Assembly: GCF_036881825.1 (NCBI RefSeq)
Contig: NZ_JBAJMW010000010.1
Location: 1-64,000, forward strand
DNA from: Tersicoccus mangrovi
Lineage (GTDB): Bacteria; Actinomycetota; Actinomycetes; Actinomycetales; Micrococcaceae
Length of the DNA stretch: 64,000 nt
Direction of reading: 5' to 3'
Made by a program: the position numbers and the translations under genes. The notes beneath the pieces were generated by a model that had not been told where the DNA came from, did no database searches, and saw only the letters and a program-made list of their open reading frames with translations. This document shows positions 31,979 to 40,482 of the stretch, piece by piece (the stretch's first letter is position 1; each line of letters begins with the position of its first letter).

Positions 31979-33904
31979 TCACTCGGCCTGACGCATCCGC
32001 CGCCGAGCCGCGATCAGGAGGACGACGGGGACGGCGAGCAGGGCCAGCGGGATGAGCAGCAGCAGCCCCGCCGGGTGGCCGAGCATCGACGCGAGCGACA
32101 CGGCGTCGGTCGCGCCGCGCAGCCGCTGCGTTCCCGAGGCCAGCTGGGTGGAGCCGTCGGCCAGCTGGGTCGTCCCGTCGGCCAGCTGCTTGTTGCCGTC
32201 GGCCAGGGTGCCGGCGCCCGTGTTGGCGGCCGCGGCGCCCGTGGCGAGGCGGTTCGCGCCGCCGTCGAGCGTCTTCAGGCCGGTCGCCAGCTGGCCGGCG
32301 CCGGAGGAGAGGGCCGTCGCGCCGTCGTTGAGCGTGCCCGCGCCGGTCGCCAGGCGGGTCGCGCCGTCGGACGCGGTCTGCGCACCGACGAGCAGGGCGG
32401 GGGTCTTGGCCGCCAGTTCGGACGTGCCCGCCTGCAGGGTGCCGGCCCCGGTGGCGAGGCGACCGTTGCCGTCGGCCAGCTGCTGCGATCCGTCGGCGAC
32501 CCGGTGGGCGCCGTCCTGCAGGGCCGCGGTTCCGGCGAGCAGGCCCGGCTGCTGCGGGTCGGTCGCCCGGATCCCGGCGTCGATCTTCGTCAGCCCGGCG
32601 TGCAGGTCGCCGGCGCCCCGGGCCGCCTTGCCGCCGCCCGCGTCGAGCTGCTTCATGCCGGCGGCCAGTGTCCCCGTGCCGGCGGCGAGCGCCGCGGACC
32701 CGTCACGAGCCCGGCCGGCACCGGCGTCGAGCTGCCTCATGCCGTCGGCCAGGGCACCCGTGCCCGCCGCGAGCGCCGCGGATCCGTCCCGGACCTTGCC
32801 GGAACCGGCGTCGAGGGCCGCCGCGCCCGCGTCCAGCTGGGCCGCACCGGCGTCGAGCTGCTCCGACTTGGTCACGACCTGAGCGGTGCCGCCCTTGAGC
32901 TGGGCCGCCCCGGCGGAGAGCTTCTTGAGTCCGTCGACGAGGATGGGGTCGAGCCCGTGCGGGGTGGCCGCCACGTAGGCCTTGAGCTGCTCGACGCCGT
33001 CCTGCAGTTGCTTGGCCCCGCCGTCGAGCCGGTGGGCGTCGTTCAGCGACGGCCCGGTTCCGGCCGCGAGCTGCGCGGTACCCGCGTGCAGTCGGGTCGC
33101 ACCGTCGGCCAGCGCAGCGCTGCCGGCGGCGAGCTGCCTGGCTCCGGGGTCCAGCTGACCGGTCACGGCGGTCGCCGCCTTCGTCGTGCCGGCGGACAGG
33201 GCCGCGTTGCCGGCGGCGAGCTGCCTGGCTCCGGGGTCCAGCTGACCGGTGACCGCGGTCGCCGCCTTCGTGATGCCGGCCGAGAGGGCGGCGTTGCCGT
33301 CGGCGAGCAGTGCCGAGCCCGCGTTCGCGGCCGTCACGCCGGCCGCGAGGCGCTGGGCCCCACCGGCCAGCCGGTCCGCGCCGTCGGCCAGCGTGCCGCT
33401 GCCGGCCGCGAGCCGCTGTGCGCCGGACTGCGCGTCCTGCGCGCCGGCGGCAAGCTTGAGGGCTCCGGCGTCGAGCTTCTTCGCGGCGTTGTCGGCCCGG
33501 GTGACCCCGTCGACGATCTTGACGGAGCCCTCCTGGAGGCTGCTCGCGCCGGTCGCGAGCTTGCCGGTCCCGTCCTGCAGCCGGCCGGCACCGTCGGCGA
33601 GAGCACCCGAGCCCGTCCGCGCCTTCGCGGCCCCGGTGGCCAGTTCCTTCGAGCCGTCCTGCAGCTTGCCGGTGCCGTCCGCGAGCCGCTGGGCACCGTC
33701 GGAGGCACGGCCGGCACCGTTGTTGAGCCGCCCGACTCCGTTCTGCGCCTTGGCCATTCCGTCATCCAGGGCGGCGGCGCCACTGGCCACCTGAGAGCTG
33801 ATCAGCCCCCAGACGGCGAGAGCGGCGACGAGCAGCAGGGCCAGGACGATCGTGATGGTGCGGTGCATCCGGCTGTGCTGCCGGTACGCGAGATGGGCAT
33901 TCAT
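31979..33904 (-). CDS. Membrane-anchored xxxLxxG heptad-repeat protein (YhgE/Pip-like repeat region)
   Basis: A 641-residue protein with one helix near each end: TITIVLALLLVAALAVWGLI at ~17-37, and a C-terminal hydrophobic segment near 605-630 ending ARRRMRQAE. Nearly everything between is a run of seven-residue xxxLxxG units (for example GAQRLAD, GTGKLQD, GASSLQE). That pattern is known from YhgE/Pip-type phage-infection proteins, but the usual flanking domains are missing. It probably spans wall space as a rod; the function is unknown. ATG at 33904 follows GAGGAG. A promoter with an inverted repeat lies about 180 bp upstream. Confidence 0.82.
   Translation of the reverse strand: MNAHLAYRQHSRMHRTITIVLALLLVAALAVWGLISSQVASGAAALDDGMAKAQNGVGRLNNGAGRASDGAQRLADGTGKLQDGSKELATGAAKARTGSGALADGAGRLQDGTGKLATGASSLQEGSVKIVDGVTRADNAAKKLDAGALKLAAGAQDAQSGAQRLAAGSGTLADGADRLAGGAQRLAAGVTAANAGSALLADGNAALSAGITKAATAVTGQLDPGARQLAAGNAALSAGTTKAATAVTGQLDPGARQLAAGSAALADGATRLHAGTAQLAAGTGPSLNDAHRLDGGAKQLQDGVEQLKAYVAATPHGLDPILVDGLKKLSAGAAQLKGGTAQVVTKSEQLDAGAAQLDAGAAALDAGSGKVRDGSAALAAGTGALADGMRQLDAGAGRARDGSAALAAGTGTLAAGMKQLDAGGGKAARGAGDLHAGLTKIDAGIRATDPQQPGLLAGTAALQDGAHRVADGSQQLADGNGRLATGAGTLQAGTSELAAKTPALLVGAQTASDGATRLATGAGTLNDGATALSSGAGQLATGLKTLDGGANRLATGAAAANTGAGTLADGNKQLADGTTQLADGSTQLASGTQRLRGATDAVSLASMLGHPAGLLLLIPLALLAVPVVLLIAARRRMRQAE
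33121..33294 (-). repeat. 87-bp tandem duplication inside the heptad-repeat gene
   Basis: Sequence beginning TGCCGGCGGCGAGCTGCCTG at 33121 recurs at 33208. The 87-bp period equals 29 codons. The encoded units share KAATAVTGQLDPGARQLAAG and differ at a few bases, so the duplication is recent but not fresh. Confidence 0.75.
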
Positions 33905-34083
33905 GGAGCTCCTCACCGGGCCGGCGACGATGCCGGACCCGTTCGACGGCGCGCCGAAGGCACGCTCGGGCTGTGCGGGGCAGCGGGCGGAAGATCGTCC
34001 CGGCCGCTCGAGCGACCGATGCGGCGTCCGCAGACGCCGGGGTGGACGGTCACACTCGTCGAGCTGATGTGATGCTGCTTACA

Positions 34084-34112
34084 GTTGTACCTACTGGTGA
34101 GTAACAACACAA
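34084..34112 (-). promoter_or_regulatory. Promoter with overlapping inverted repeat for the heptad-repeat gene
   Basis: On the minus strand, -35 TTGTGT (34107-34112) and -10 TACAAC (34084-34089) are separated by exactly 17 bp. The spacer region carries the imperfect palindrome TACTCACCAGTAGGTA, a TetR-like operator shape. It sits in an AT-rich patch about 180 bp before the ATG at 33904. No gene was seen in the leader. Confidence 0.5.
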
Positions 34113-34203
34113 GCCGATAACGGAAGAAAGTTTCCAGAATGCGCGCAGGGCGGCTCTTCGCGCGACCGCTCGGACGACCGACGGCGGCGATCGACCCCGG
34201 ACA

Positions 34204-34242
34204 CGACGAAGGCCCCCTCCCGATGGGAGGGGGCCTTCGTCG
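34204..34242 (-). terminator. Strong terminator after tRNA-Leu
   Basis: CGACGAAGGCCCCCTCCC (34204-34221) and its perfect 18-bp complement (34225-34242) enclose a 3-nt loop (GAT), starting one base after the tRNA 3' end in transcript order. Confidence 0.85.
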
Positions 34243-34243
34243 C

Positions 34244-34330
34244 TGGTGCGCGAGGGGGGACTTGAACCCCCACGCCCTTTCGAGCACTGGCACCTGAAGC
34301 CAGCGCGTCTGCCAATTCCGCCACTCGCGC
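34244..34330 (-). tRNA. tRNA-Leu (anticodon CAG)
   Basis: On the minus strand the gene starts GCGCGAGTGG. Acceptor GCGCGAG pairs with CTCGCGC. The anticodon arm CTGGC-TTCAGGT-GCCAG places CAG at the anticodon, a long class II variable arm follows, and the T arm reads GGGGGTTCAAGTCCCCC. The CCA end is encoded (34244-34246). Total length is 87 nt with CCA. Confidence 0.95.
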
Positions 34331-34556
34331 CAGTGACTCTCCGACTGCACGGACCCGCGTCGCTGGGACGCGGACCCCGGTCGCCCGGAGAACAGCAGGT
34401 CCAAGCATAGCCCAGACCCGCGGCGAACTCATAAACGCGCGTCACCGCTTGCGCTCCCGGTGCTCGACGCCCACGGCGGACGCGCCGAGCGGGACCCCGG
34501 ATCGACCCAGCCCCCGCCAGTAGTATCGGCAGTGACGATCTGTACACTGCTGCGAG

Positions 34557-34578
34557 TCGTGCCCGGAATCGGGCACGA
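34557..34578 (+). other. Hairpin in the fhaA leader
   Basis: TCGTGCCCG-GAAT-CGGGCACGA is a perfect 9-bp stem with a 4-nt loop ending about 13 bp before the AGGAGG of fhaA. It could be an operator at the DNA level or a leader hairpin. The rest of 34331-34556 shows no gene; TACACT at 34543-34548 is a possible -10. Confidence 0.4.
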
Positions 34579-34610
34579 TCCGCGTGCACCCACTGACAGG
34601 AGGACCGCCC

Positions 34611-35390
34611 ATGGGACGGCTCGACGACGTCGAACGACGCCTCGAGAAGATCGTCCGCGGCGTGTTCTCCCGTAGTGGCGGACGGCAGGTGGAGCCGGTC
34701 GAGATCGCCAGCGCCCTGCGCCGCGAGATGGACCACAAGGCCATCGCCCTGACCGAGGGCCGCACGATCACGCCCAACGTCTTCGACGCGCGGCTCTCCG
34801 ACGCCGACTTCGAGACGGCCCAGGACTGGGGCACGGCACTGGCCGAAGAGCTGTGCGAGGTCGTCATCAAGCACGCGCAGAGCCAGGGGTACGCCCTGCT
34901 CGGACCCGTGCGCTTCTCCTTCCTGCACGACCCGGTGCTGCGCACGGGCGTCTTCGAGATCGACTCGAAGACCGAGAAGCAGCAGCAGAACCGGCCACGG
35001 GCCCCCCGCGCAGCGGGACAGAACAGCGCAGGACGCGGCGGATCCGTCACGGGCGGTCCGTGGCGCAAGGCCGCCGAGGAGAAGCGGCCCGTGCTCGAGA
35101 TCCACGGGCAGCGGTACTCCCTCAACGCGCCGACCATCGTGCTCGGCCGGTCTTCGGAGGCCGACATCCTCGTCGACGACACCGGCGTCTCCCGCAAGCA
35201 CCTGCAGATCCACACCCAGGACGGCCAGAGCGAGGCCGTGGACCTCGGCTCGACCAACGGCAGCTACGTCAACGGACAGAAGATCCACGGCAGTGCCCCG
35301 CTCGCGGACGGGTCGGTCATCTCGATGGGCCGCACGAAGATCACCTTCCGCCTGCTGCCCCCGCGGGACGGCGGTCGCGCCGATGGGTGA
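34611..35390 (+). CDS. fhaA: FhaA-like protein: DUF3662 domain plus C-terminal FHA domain
   Basis: A 259-residue cytoplasmic protein. Residues ~1-120 (MGRLDDVERRLEKIVRGVFS...ITPNVFDARLS) form the DUF3662 domain of FhaA. After a basic linker, the FHA domain (~160-250) shows LGRSSEADILVDDTGVSRKHLQI and DLGSTNGSYVNG, with the Arg, Ser and Asn that read phosphothreonine. In mycobacteria FhaA is a PknB substrate and partner in envelope synthesis. ATG at 34611 follows CAGGAGG. First gene of the pkn operon; its stop overlaps fhaB. Confidence 0.93.
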   Translation: MGRLDDVERRLEKIVRGVFSRSGGRQVEPVEIASALRREMDHKAIALTEGRTITPNVFDARLSDADFETAQDWGTALAEELCEVVIKHAQSQGYALLGPVRFSFLHDPVLRTGVFEIDSKTEKQQQNRPRAPRAAGQNSAGRGGSVTGGPWRKAAEEKRPVLEIHGQRYSLNAPTIVLGRSSEADILVDDTGVSRKHLQIHTQDGQSEAVDLGSTNGSYVNGQKIHGSAPLADGSVISMGRTKITFRLLPPRDGGRADG

Positions 35391-35853
35391 ACTGACCGCC
35401 ACCGTCCTGCGCTTCGCCTTCCTCGCGCTGCTGTGGATCCTCATCTTCTCCGTGCTCGTGGCGATGCGCCGCGACCTCGCGGTCGGACGCCGGGCCCGCA
35501 CGACCGCGGCCCGCGCCGCCGCCACCCCCGGACCGGAGGCCCCCGCCGCTCCGCCGCGACAGCAGGCCCGCCGCCTCGTCGTCGTCGAGGGCCCGCAGGA
35601 GGGCACCGTCATCGACCTGGCCGCCGGCCCGGTCATGATGGGCCGCGCCCAGGAGTCCACGCTCGTGCTCGAGGACGACTACGCCTCGGGCCGTCACGCC
35701 CGACTCTTCCCCCAGGGCAGCCGCTGGTTCCTCGAGGACCTCGGCTCCACCAACGGCACCTTCGTCAACAACCAGCAGCTCACGCGCGCGGTGCCGATCG
35801 AGCCCGGAACCCCCATTCGGATCGGTAAGACGGTCATCGAATTGAGGCCGTGA
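35383..35853 (+). CDS. fhaB: FhaB/FipA-like membrane-anchored FHA protein
   Basis: A 156-residue protein. One N-terminal membrane helix (VLRFAFLALLWILIFSVLVAM), a flexible Ala/Pro linker, and a C-terminal FHA domain (MGRAQESTLVLEDDYASGRHARL, DLGSTNGTFVNN). In mycobacteria this protein links phospho-signalling to the division machinery. ATG at 35383 overlaps the end of fhaA by 8 bp, and the stop overlaps the pstP start. Confidence 0.93.
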   Translation: MGELTATVLRFAFLALLWILIFSVLVAMRRDLAVGRRARTTAARAAATPGPEAPAAPPRQQARRLVVVEGPQEGTVIDLAAGPVMMGRAQESTLVLEDDYASGRHARLFPQGSRWFLEDLGSTNGTFVNNQQLTRAVPIEPGTPIRIGKTVIELRP

Positions 35854-37553
35854 TGGCGAGAGTGCTCCGCTACGCGGCGCGTTCCGACGTCGGCAAGGTG
35901 CGCGCCAAGAACGACGACTCCGCCTATGCGGGTCAGTTCCTCGCCGTGGTCGCCGACGGGATGGGCGGCCACGTCGGCGGCGACGTCGCCTCCGCGTCGA
36001 CGGTGCTCGACCTCGTCCACCTCGACCACCACAAGCACGACGACGACGGCGAGACGGTCCTCGCCGACGAGATCCAGACGGCCAACTCCCTGCTCAACGA
36101 GCTCGTCGACGCCAACCCGCGCCTCGCGGGCATGGGCACGACGGTCACCGCACTGCTGCTGACCGGTGAGACCCTGCGGTTCGCCCACATCGGCGACTCC
36201 CGCGCCTACCGGCTGCGCGACGGCGTCTTCGAGCAGATGAGCATCGACCACACCTTCGTGCAGCGGCTCATCGACGAAGGTCGGCTCCGCCCCCAGGACG
36301 CCGAGTACCACCCGCACAAGAACGTGCTGATGCGGGTGCTCGGCGACGTCGACGCCAGCCCCGAGCTGGACCTGCACGAGTACGACACCCGGGTCGGCGA
36401 CCGCTGGCTGCTGTGCTCGGACGGGCTCACCGCGGTCGTCCCGAGCGGAGTGCTCGCCGACATCGTCCGCGGCGGCGGCAGCCTGCAGGACATCGTCGAC
36501 ACCCTGGTGGACCTCACGCTCTCCGGCGGCGCCCCCGACAACGTCACCGTCGTGATGATCGAGGTCGTCGAGGGCGATCCGGGCGACACCCGCACCTCCC
36601 GGCTGGCCGTGCTGCCGCCCTCGAGCCTGCGGGTACTACCGCGCGGTGCCCGCCGACGCCGGGACGCGGACGGCACGGGTTCCGGCGACACCGGTGACGC
36701 CGCGGCGGCCAGCGCGGCCGCCGACGGCGACCAGCGCGCGACCGAGCCGATCGTCACGAGCGAGACCGGGCCGACCGGCGAGCGCGCCGAGGAGGCCGTC
36801 AGTGCCGGCGCCCTGCGGGAAGAACTCGCCGGCCACCCGCACGTGCTCGTCGGGGCCGCCGCCCTGGCCACCGAGACCGGTCGCCTGCCGACCGTCGCCC
36901 AGCGCAGCGCCGATCGACGTGCTGCCGCCCTGTTGCGCCATCGCGACGACGAGGACGAGACCGGCGACGCAGCGGGAGCCTCCACCGGGCGGCGCCGGTC
37001 GCGCCGCCCCCTGTACGCCGTCATCGCCGTCATCTGCGTGCTCGCTCTCGCCGCCGCCGCCGGCTGGGGCTACGCCTGGACGCAGAGCCGGTACTACGTC
37101 GGGGAGGCCGACGGCGAGGTGGCCATCTACAACGGGGTGTCCCAGTCGCTCGGACCGATCCGGCTCTCGCACGTCGAGGCCCGCACCGGCATCCCGGTCA
37201 GCACCCTGCCCGAGTACTCGCAGGAGCGAGTGCACATGACGGTGCCCGCCGACAGCGCGGACCGCGCCCGGCAGATCATCGCCGACCTCCGCCTGCCCGG
37301 TCCGGACAACCCGCTGCCCTCGCCGAGCTGCACCCCGAGCCCCTCGGCGAGCGCGTCCGCCCACCCGTCGAGCCGCGCGACCCCGCACCCGACGCGCTCG
37401 GCCTCGCCCGAGGCCCGCGGAGAGCCGACCCGCAGCCCGTCACCGCGGCCGTCAGCGAGCGGCCGGCCCACCCCCAGCAGCACGGCGCACGCCTCGGACC
37501 GCGCCGGCGCCGTCCCGTCCCCGTCCGTGACCCCCTGTGGAGGGCAGCGCTGA
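35853..37553 (+). CDS. pstP: PstP-type PP2C serine/threonine phosphatase
   Basis: A 566-residue phosphatase. The N-terminal PP2C domain (~1-240) has metal motifs VADGMGGH (Asp35), AHIGDSRAYR, LCSDGLT and GGAPDNVTVV. A charged linker of ~140 residues, one helix (LYAVIAVICVLALAAAAGWGY), a short extracellular region, and a Ser/Pro-rich tail follow. It reverses phosphorylation by PknA/PknB. ATG at 35853 overlaps the fhaB stop (TGATG); the GTG codon at 35850 is an alternative. The stop likewise overlaps rodA. Confidence 0.94.
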   Translation: MARVLRYAARSDVGKVRAKNDDSAYAGQFLAVVADGMGGHVGGDVASASTVLDLVHLDHHKHDDDGETVLADEIQTANSLLNELVDANPRLAGMGTTVTALLLTGETLRFAHIGDSRAYRLRDGVFEQMSIDHTFVQRLIDEGRLRPQDAEYHPHKNVLMRVLGDVDASPELDLHEYDTRVGDRWLLCSDGLTAVVPSGVLADIVRGGGSLQDIVDTLVDLTLSGGAPDNVTVVMIEVVEGDPGDTRTSRLAVLPPSSLRVLPRGARRRRDADGTGSGDTGDAAAASAAADGDQRATEPIVTSETGPTGERAEEAVSAGALREELAGHPHVLVGAAALATETGRLPTVAQRSADRRAAALLRHRDDEDETGDAAGASTGRRRSRRPLYAVIAVICVLALAAAAGWGYAWTQSRYYVGEADGEVAIYNGVSQSLGPIRLSHVEARTGIPVSTLPEYSQERVHMTVPADSADRARQIIADLRLPGPDNPLPSPSCTPSPSASASAHPSSRATPHPTRSASPEARGEPTRSPSPRPSASGRPTPSSTAHASDRAGAVPSPSVTPCGGQR

Positions 37554-39043
37554 TGTCCCAGCTGTACACCGCACCGCGGTCCCGCCGGAACACCGAGCTG
37601 GTCCTGCTCGTCCTCGCGCTCGCCATCGCGATCGGGGCGGACATGCTCGTGACCATCAACCTGAGCCAGCCCTTCGGGGCCGCGTGGTTCACCCGCGTCG
37701 TCGTGTTCTCGGCCCTTCCGCTCGTGATGCACGTCGTGCTGCGGCTCCGTGCGAAGTATGCCGATCCGGTCATCCTTCCCGTCGTGACCGCCCTGAACGG
37801 CCTCGGGCTGGCGATGATCCAGCGGCTGGACATCGCGAACGGCGACGACGCCGCCACCCGGCAGCTGGTGTGGATGGCCATCGCCGTCGCCGCTGCCGTC
37901 GTGGTCCTCGTCGTGCTGCGGGACCACCGGGTGCTGCGTCGGTACACCTACATCTCGTTCGTCGTCAGCGTGGTGCTGCTGGTGCTGCCCCTCGTGCCGG
38001 GCCTCGGCCAGGAGATCAACGGCTCCCGCGTGTGGATCCGGATCGGCTTCGGCTCCTTCCAGCCCGGTGAGATCGCGAAGATCACCCTCGCCGTCTTCTT
38101 CGCGGGCTACCTCTCGACCAACCGGGACCTGATCCTGCTCGCGGGCAAGAAGATCGGCCCCGTGCAGCTGCCCCGGGCCCGTGACCTGGCGCCGATGGTG
38201 GTCGCATGGCTGCTCGGCCTGGGCATCCTCGTGGTGCAGAGCGACATCGGCATGTCGGTCATGTTCTTCACCCTGTTCATGGTGATGATCTACGTCGCCA
38301 CGAGCCGGTCGAGCTGGATCCTCATCGGCCTGGTCCTCGTCGCCGCGGGCGCGGTGTTCGCCTACACGTTCATCGGCCATGTGCAGGCCCGCGTGGACGG
38401 CTGGCGCAACGCGTTCGACCCCGAGGTCTTCAACGCCGCCGGCGGTAGTTGGCAGATCGTCCAGGGCCTCTTCGGGCTCGCCAACGGCGGCCTCTTCGGG
38501 ACCGGCCTGGGTCTCGGACGGCCCGACCTGGTGACGTATGCCAACTCCGACATGATCGTCGCGGCCCTCGGCGAGGAGATCGGCCTCATCGGCGTCGTCG
38601 CGATCGTGCTGCTGTACGTGATCCTCGTGTCCCGCGGCATGCGCGCCGCCCTCGGCACCCGGGACGCCTTCGGCAAGCTGCTGGCCTGCGGACTGGCGTT
38701 CGCCGTCGCGGTCCAGTGCTTCGTCATCATGGGCGGCGTCACCCGCCTCATCCCACTGACCGGCCTGACCACGCCGTTCATGTCCGCCGGCGGTTCGTCC
38801 CTGCTGGCCAACTGGATCATCGTGGCCCTGCTCCTGCTGATCTCCAACGCCGCGCGCCGGCCCGCGCCGTCCGGCCCCATCCGGGAGGGCGACCTGCCGT
38901 CCTCCGGGATCGACGTCGTCGAGCCGCGCACCGCCGCCACGTCCGCCATCGGCACCGAGGGCGCCACCGCCGCCGGAGCCGGTACCCCGGCCCGCCCCAC
39001 CGCCCGCGCCGGCCGCGCCCGTCAAGGAGGGAGCACCTCGTGA
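37553..39043 (+). CDS. rodA: RodA/FtsW-family peptidoglycan glycosyltransferase (SEDS)
   Basis: A 496-residue polytopic SEDS protein with about twelve helices. VQSDIGMSVMFF, GWRNAFDPEVFNAAGGSWQI and LTTPFMSAGGSSLLANWI are standard SEDS motifs. It polymerises lipid II and works with the class B PBP encoded next. The C-terminal ~50 residues form a hydrophilic tail. ATG overlaps the pstP stop; the stop overlaps the pbpA GTG. Position in the pstP-rodA-pbpA-pknA order argues for the actinobacterial RodA/FtsW homologue of this operon. Confidence 0.94.
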   Translation: MSQLYTAPRSRRNTELVLLVLALAIAIGADMLVTINLSQPFGAAWFTRVVVFSALPLVMHVVLRLRAKYADPVILPVVTALNGLGLAMIQRLDIANGDDAATRQLVWMAIAVAAAVVVLVVLRDHRVLRRYTYISFVVSVVLLVLPLVPGLGQEINGSRVWIRIGFGSFQPGEIAKITLAVFFAGYLSTNRDLILLAGKKIGPVQLPRARDLAPMVVAWLLGLGILVVQSDIGMSVMFFTLFMVMIYVATSRSSWILIGLVLVAAGAVFAYTFIGHVQARVDGWRNAFDPEVFNAAGGSWQIVQGLFGLANGGLFGTGLGLGRPDLVTYANSDMIVAALGEEIGLIGVVAIVLLYVILVSRGMRAALGTRDAFGKLLACGLAFAVAVQCFVIMGGVTRLIPLTGLTTPFMSAGGSSLLANWIIVALLLLISNAARRPAPSGPIREGDLPSSGIDVVEPRTAATSAIGTEGATAAGAGTPARPTARAGRARQGGSTS

Positions 39044-40482
39044 ATCAGGCCATCCGCCACACCTGGGTCGTGGCCGCCGCGCTGCTCGTCCTCATCCTCG
39101 GATCGCTCACCTACGTGCAGTTCTTCGAGGCCGGACGGCTGCAGGCCAACCCGTGGAACAGCCGCAACCTCCTCCAGCAGTTCTCGAGCAACCGTGGGCC
39201 GATCCTCGTCGGCGGCCAGCAGATCGCCTACTCGCAGCGCAGCAACGACCAGTACGACTACCAGCGGGTCTACCGGGACCCCCAGCTGTACGCCCCGCTG
39301 ACCGGGTTCTACTCGCTGCTGAACATGACCGGACTCGAGCAGGAGCTCAACCCGCTGCTGACCGGCAGTTCGGACCAGCTCTTCTACGACCGCATCACCC
39401 AGATCCTCTCCGGCAACCAGCCGCGCGGCGCCTCGGTCGAGCTGACCATCGACCCGCAGCTGCAGAGGATCGCGTACGACGCGCTCGGCGACCAGAAGGG
39501 CGCCATCGTCGCGCTCAACCCGAAGACCGGGGAGATCCTCGCGATGGTCTCCAAGCCGAGCTACGACCCCAACGCGATCGCCACGCACGACACGAAGAAG
39601 GCGAAGCAGGCCTACGAGTCGCTCGCGCAGAACGAGGCCAATCCGCTGTTCAATCGCGCGATCGGCGGCAACCTCGACTCCCCGGGCTCGGTGTTCAAGA
39701 TCATCGACACCGCGGCGGCCCTGGACTCGGGCAAGTACAACGCGGACAGCGTGCTGGACAACCCTGCGGAGCTGAACCTGCCGGGCACCAACGCGACCCT
39801 GCCGAACTACCGGTACGGCGGGTGCGCCGCCCGGACGAAGGTCGACTTCTCCTTCGCCCTCGAGCAGTCCTGCAACACCCCGTTCGCGTCGATCGCCCTG
39901 GACCTCGGGCAGGACGCCATCGCGAACGAGGCGAAGAAGTTCGGCTTCGGGGAGTCGCTCGGCATCCCCCTGTCGGTGACGCCGTCGGTCTTCGCGAACC
40001 AGCAGCTCAACGACGCGCAGCTGGCCCAGAGCGCCGTCGGGCAGTTCGACGTGCGGGTCACGCCGCTGCAGATCGCGATGATGTCCGCGACCATCGCCGA
40101 CAACGGCGTGCAGATGAAGCCGAACCTGATCAAGGCGGTGCGGGCCCCCGACCTGACCCCGATCAGCACCTTCAAGCCCGAGCAGCTGCGGACGCCGACG
40201 AGTCAGCAGACCGCGAGCCAGATCAAGGACTGGATGGTCAACGTGGTGGACAAGGGCATCGCCGGCGGCGCCGCGATACCGGGCGTCAAGGTGGCCGGCA
40301 AGACCGGCACCGCGGAGCTCTCGGCGAACGGCCTGAACAACGCGTGGTTCACCGGTTTCGCGCCGGCGGACGATCCGCAGATCGCGGTGGCGATCGTCGT
40401 GGAGAATGTTGATGTGGCCACGGGGGTCTCCCTGACCAGTCCGACGGCGAAGAAGCTCTTTGAGGCGGTGTTGAACAAGTGA
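39040..40482 (+). CDS. pbpA: PbpA class B penicillin-binding protein (transpeptidase)
   Basis: A 480-residue single-pass protein. The N-terminal anchor is HTWVVAAALLVLILGSLTYVQ. The transpeptidase domain has Ser217 in SVFK, SCN (Ser277-Asn279) and KTGT (Lys421). It cross-links peptidoglycan together with the SEDS enzyme encoded upstream. GTG at 39040 follows AAGGAGGG and overlaps the rodA stop; its own stop overlaps the pknA start. Confidence 0.95.
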   Translation: MNQAIRHTWVVAAALLVLILGSLTYVQFFEAGRLQANPWNSRNLLQQFSSNRGPILVGGQQIAYSQRSNDQYDYQRVYRDPQLYAPLTGFYSLLNMTGLEQELNPLLTGSSDQLFYDRITQILSGNQPRGASVELTIDPQLQRIAYDALGDQKGAIVALNPKTGEILAMVSKPSYDPNAIATHDTKKAKQAYESLAQNEANPLFNRAIGGNLDSPGSVFKIIDTAAALDSGKYNADSVLDNPAELNLPGTNATLPNYRYGGCAARTKVDFSFALEQSCNTPFASIALDLGQDAIANEAKKFGFGESLGIPLSVTPSVFANQQLNDAQLAQSAVGQFDVRVTPLQIAMMSATIADNGVQMKPNLIKAVRAPDLTPISTFKPEQLRTPTSQQTASQIKDWMVNVVDKGIAGGAAIPGVKVAGKTGTAELSANGLNNAWFTGFAPADDPQIAVAIVVENVDVATGVSLTSPTAKKLFEAVLNK

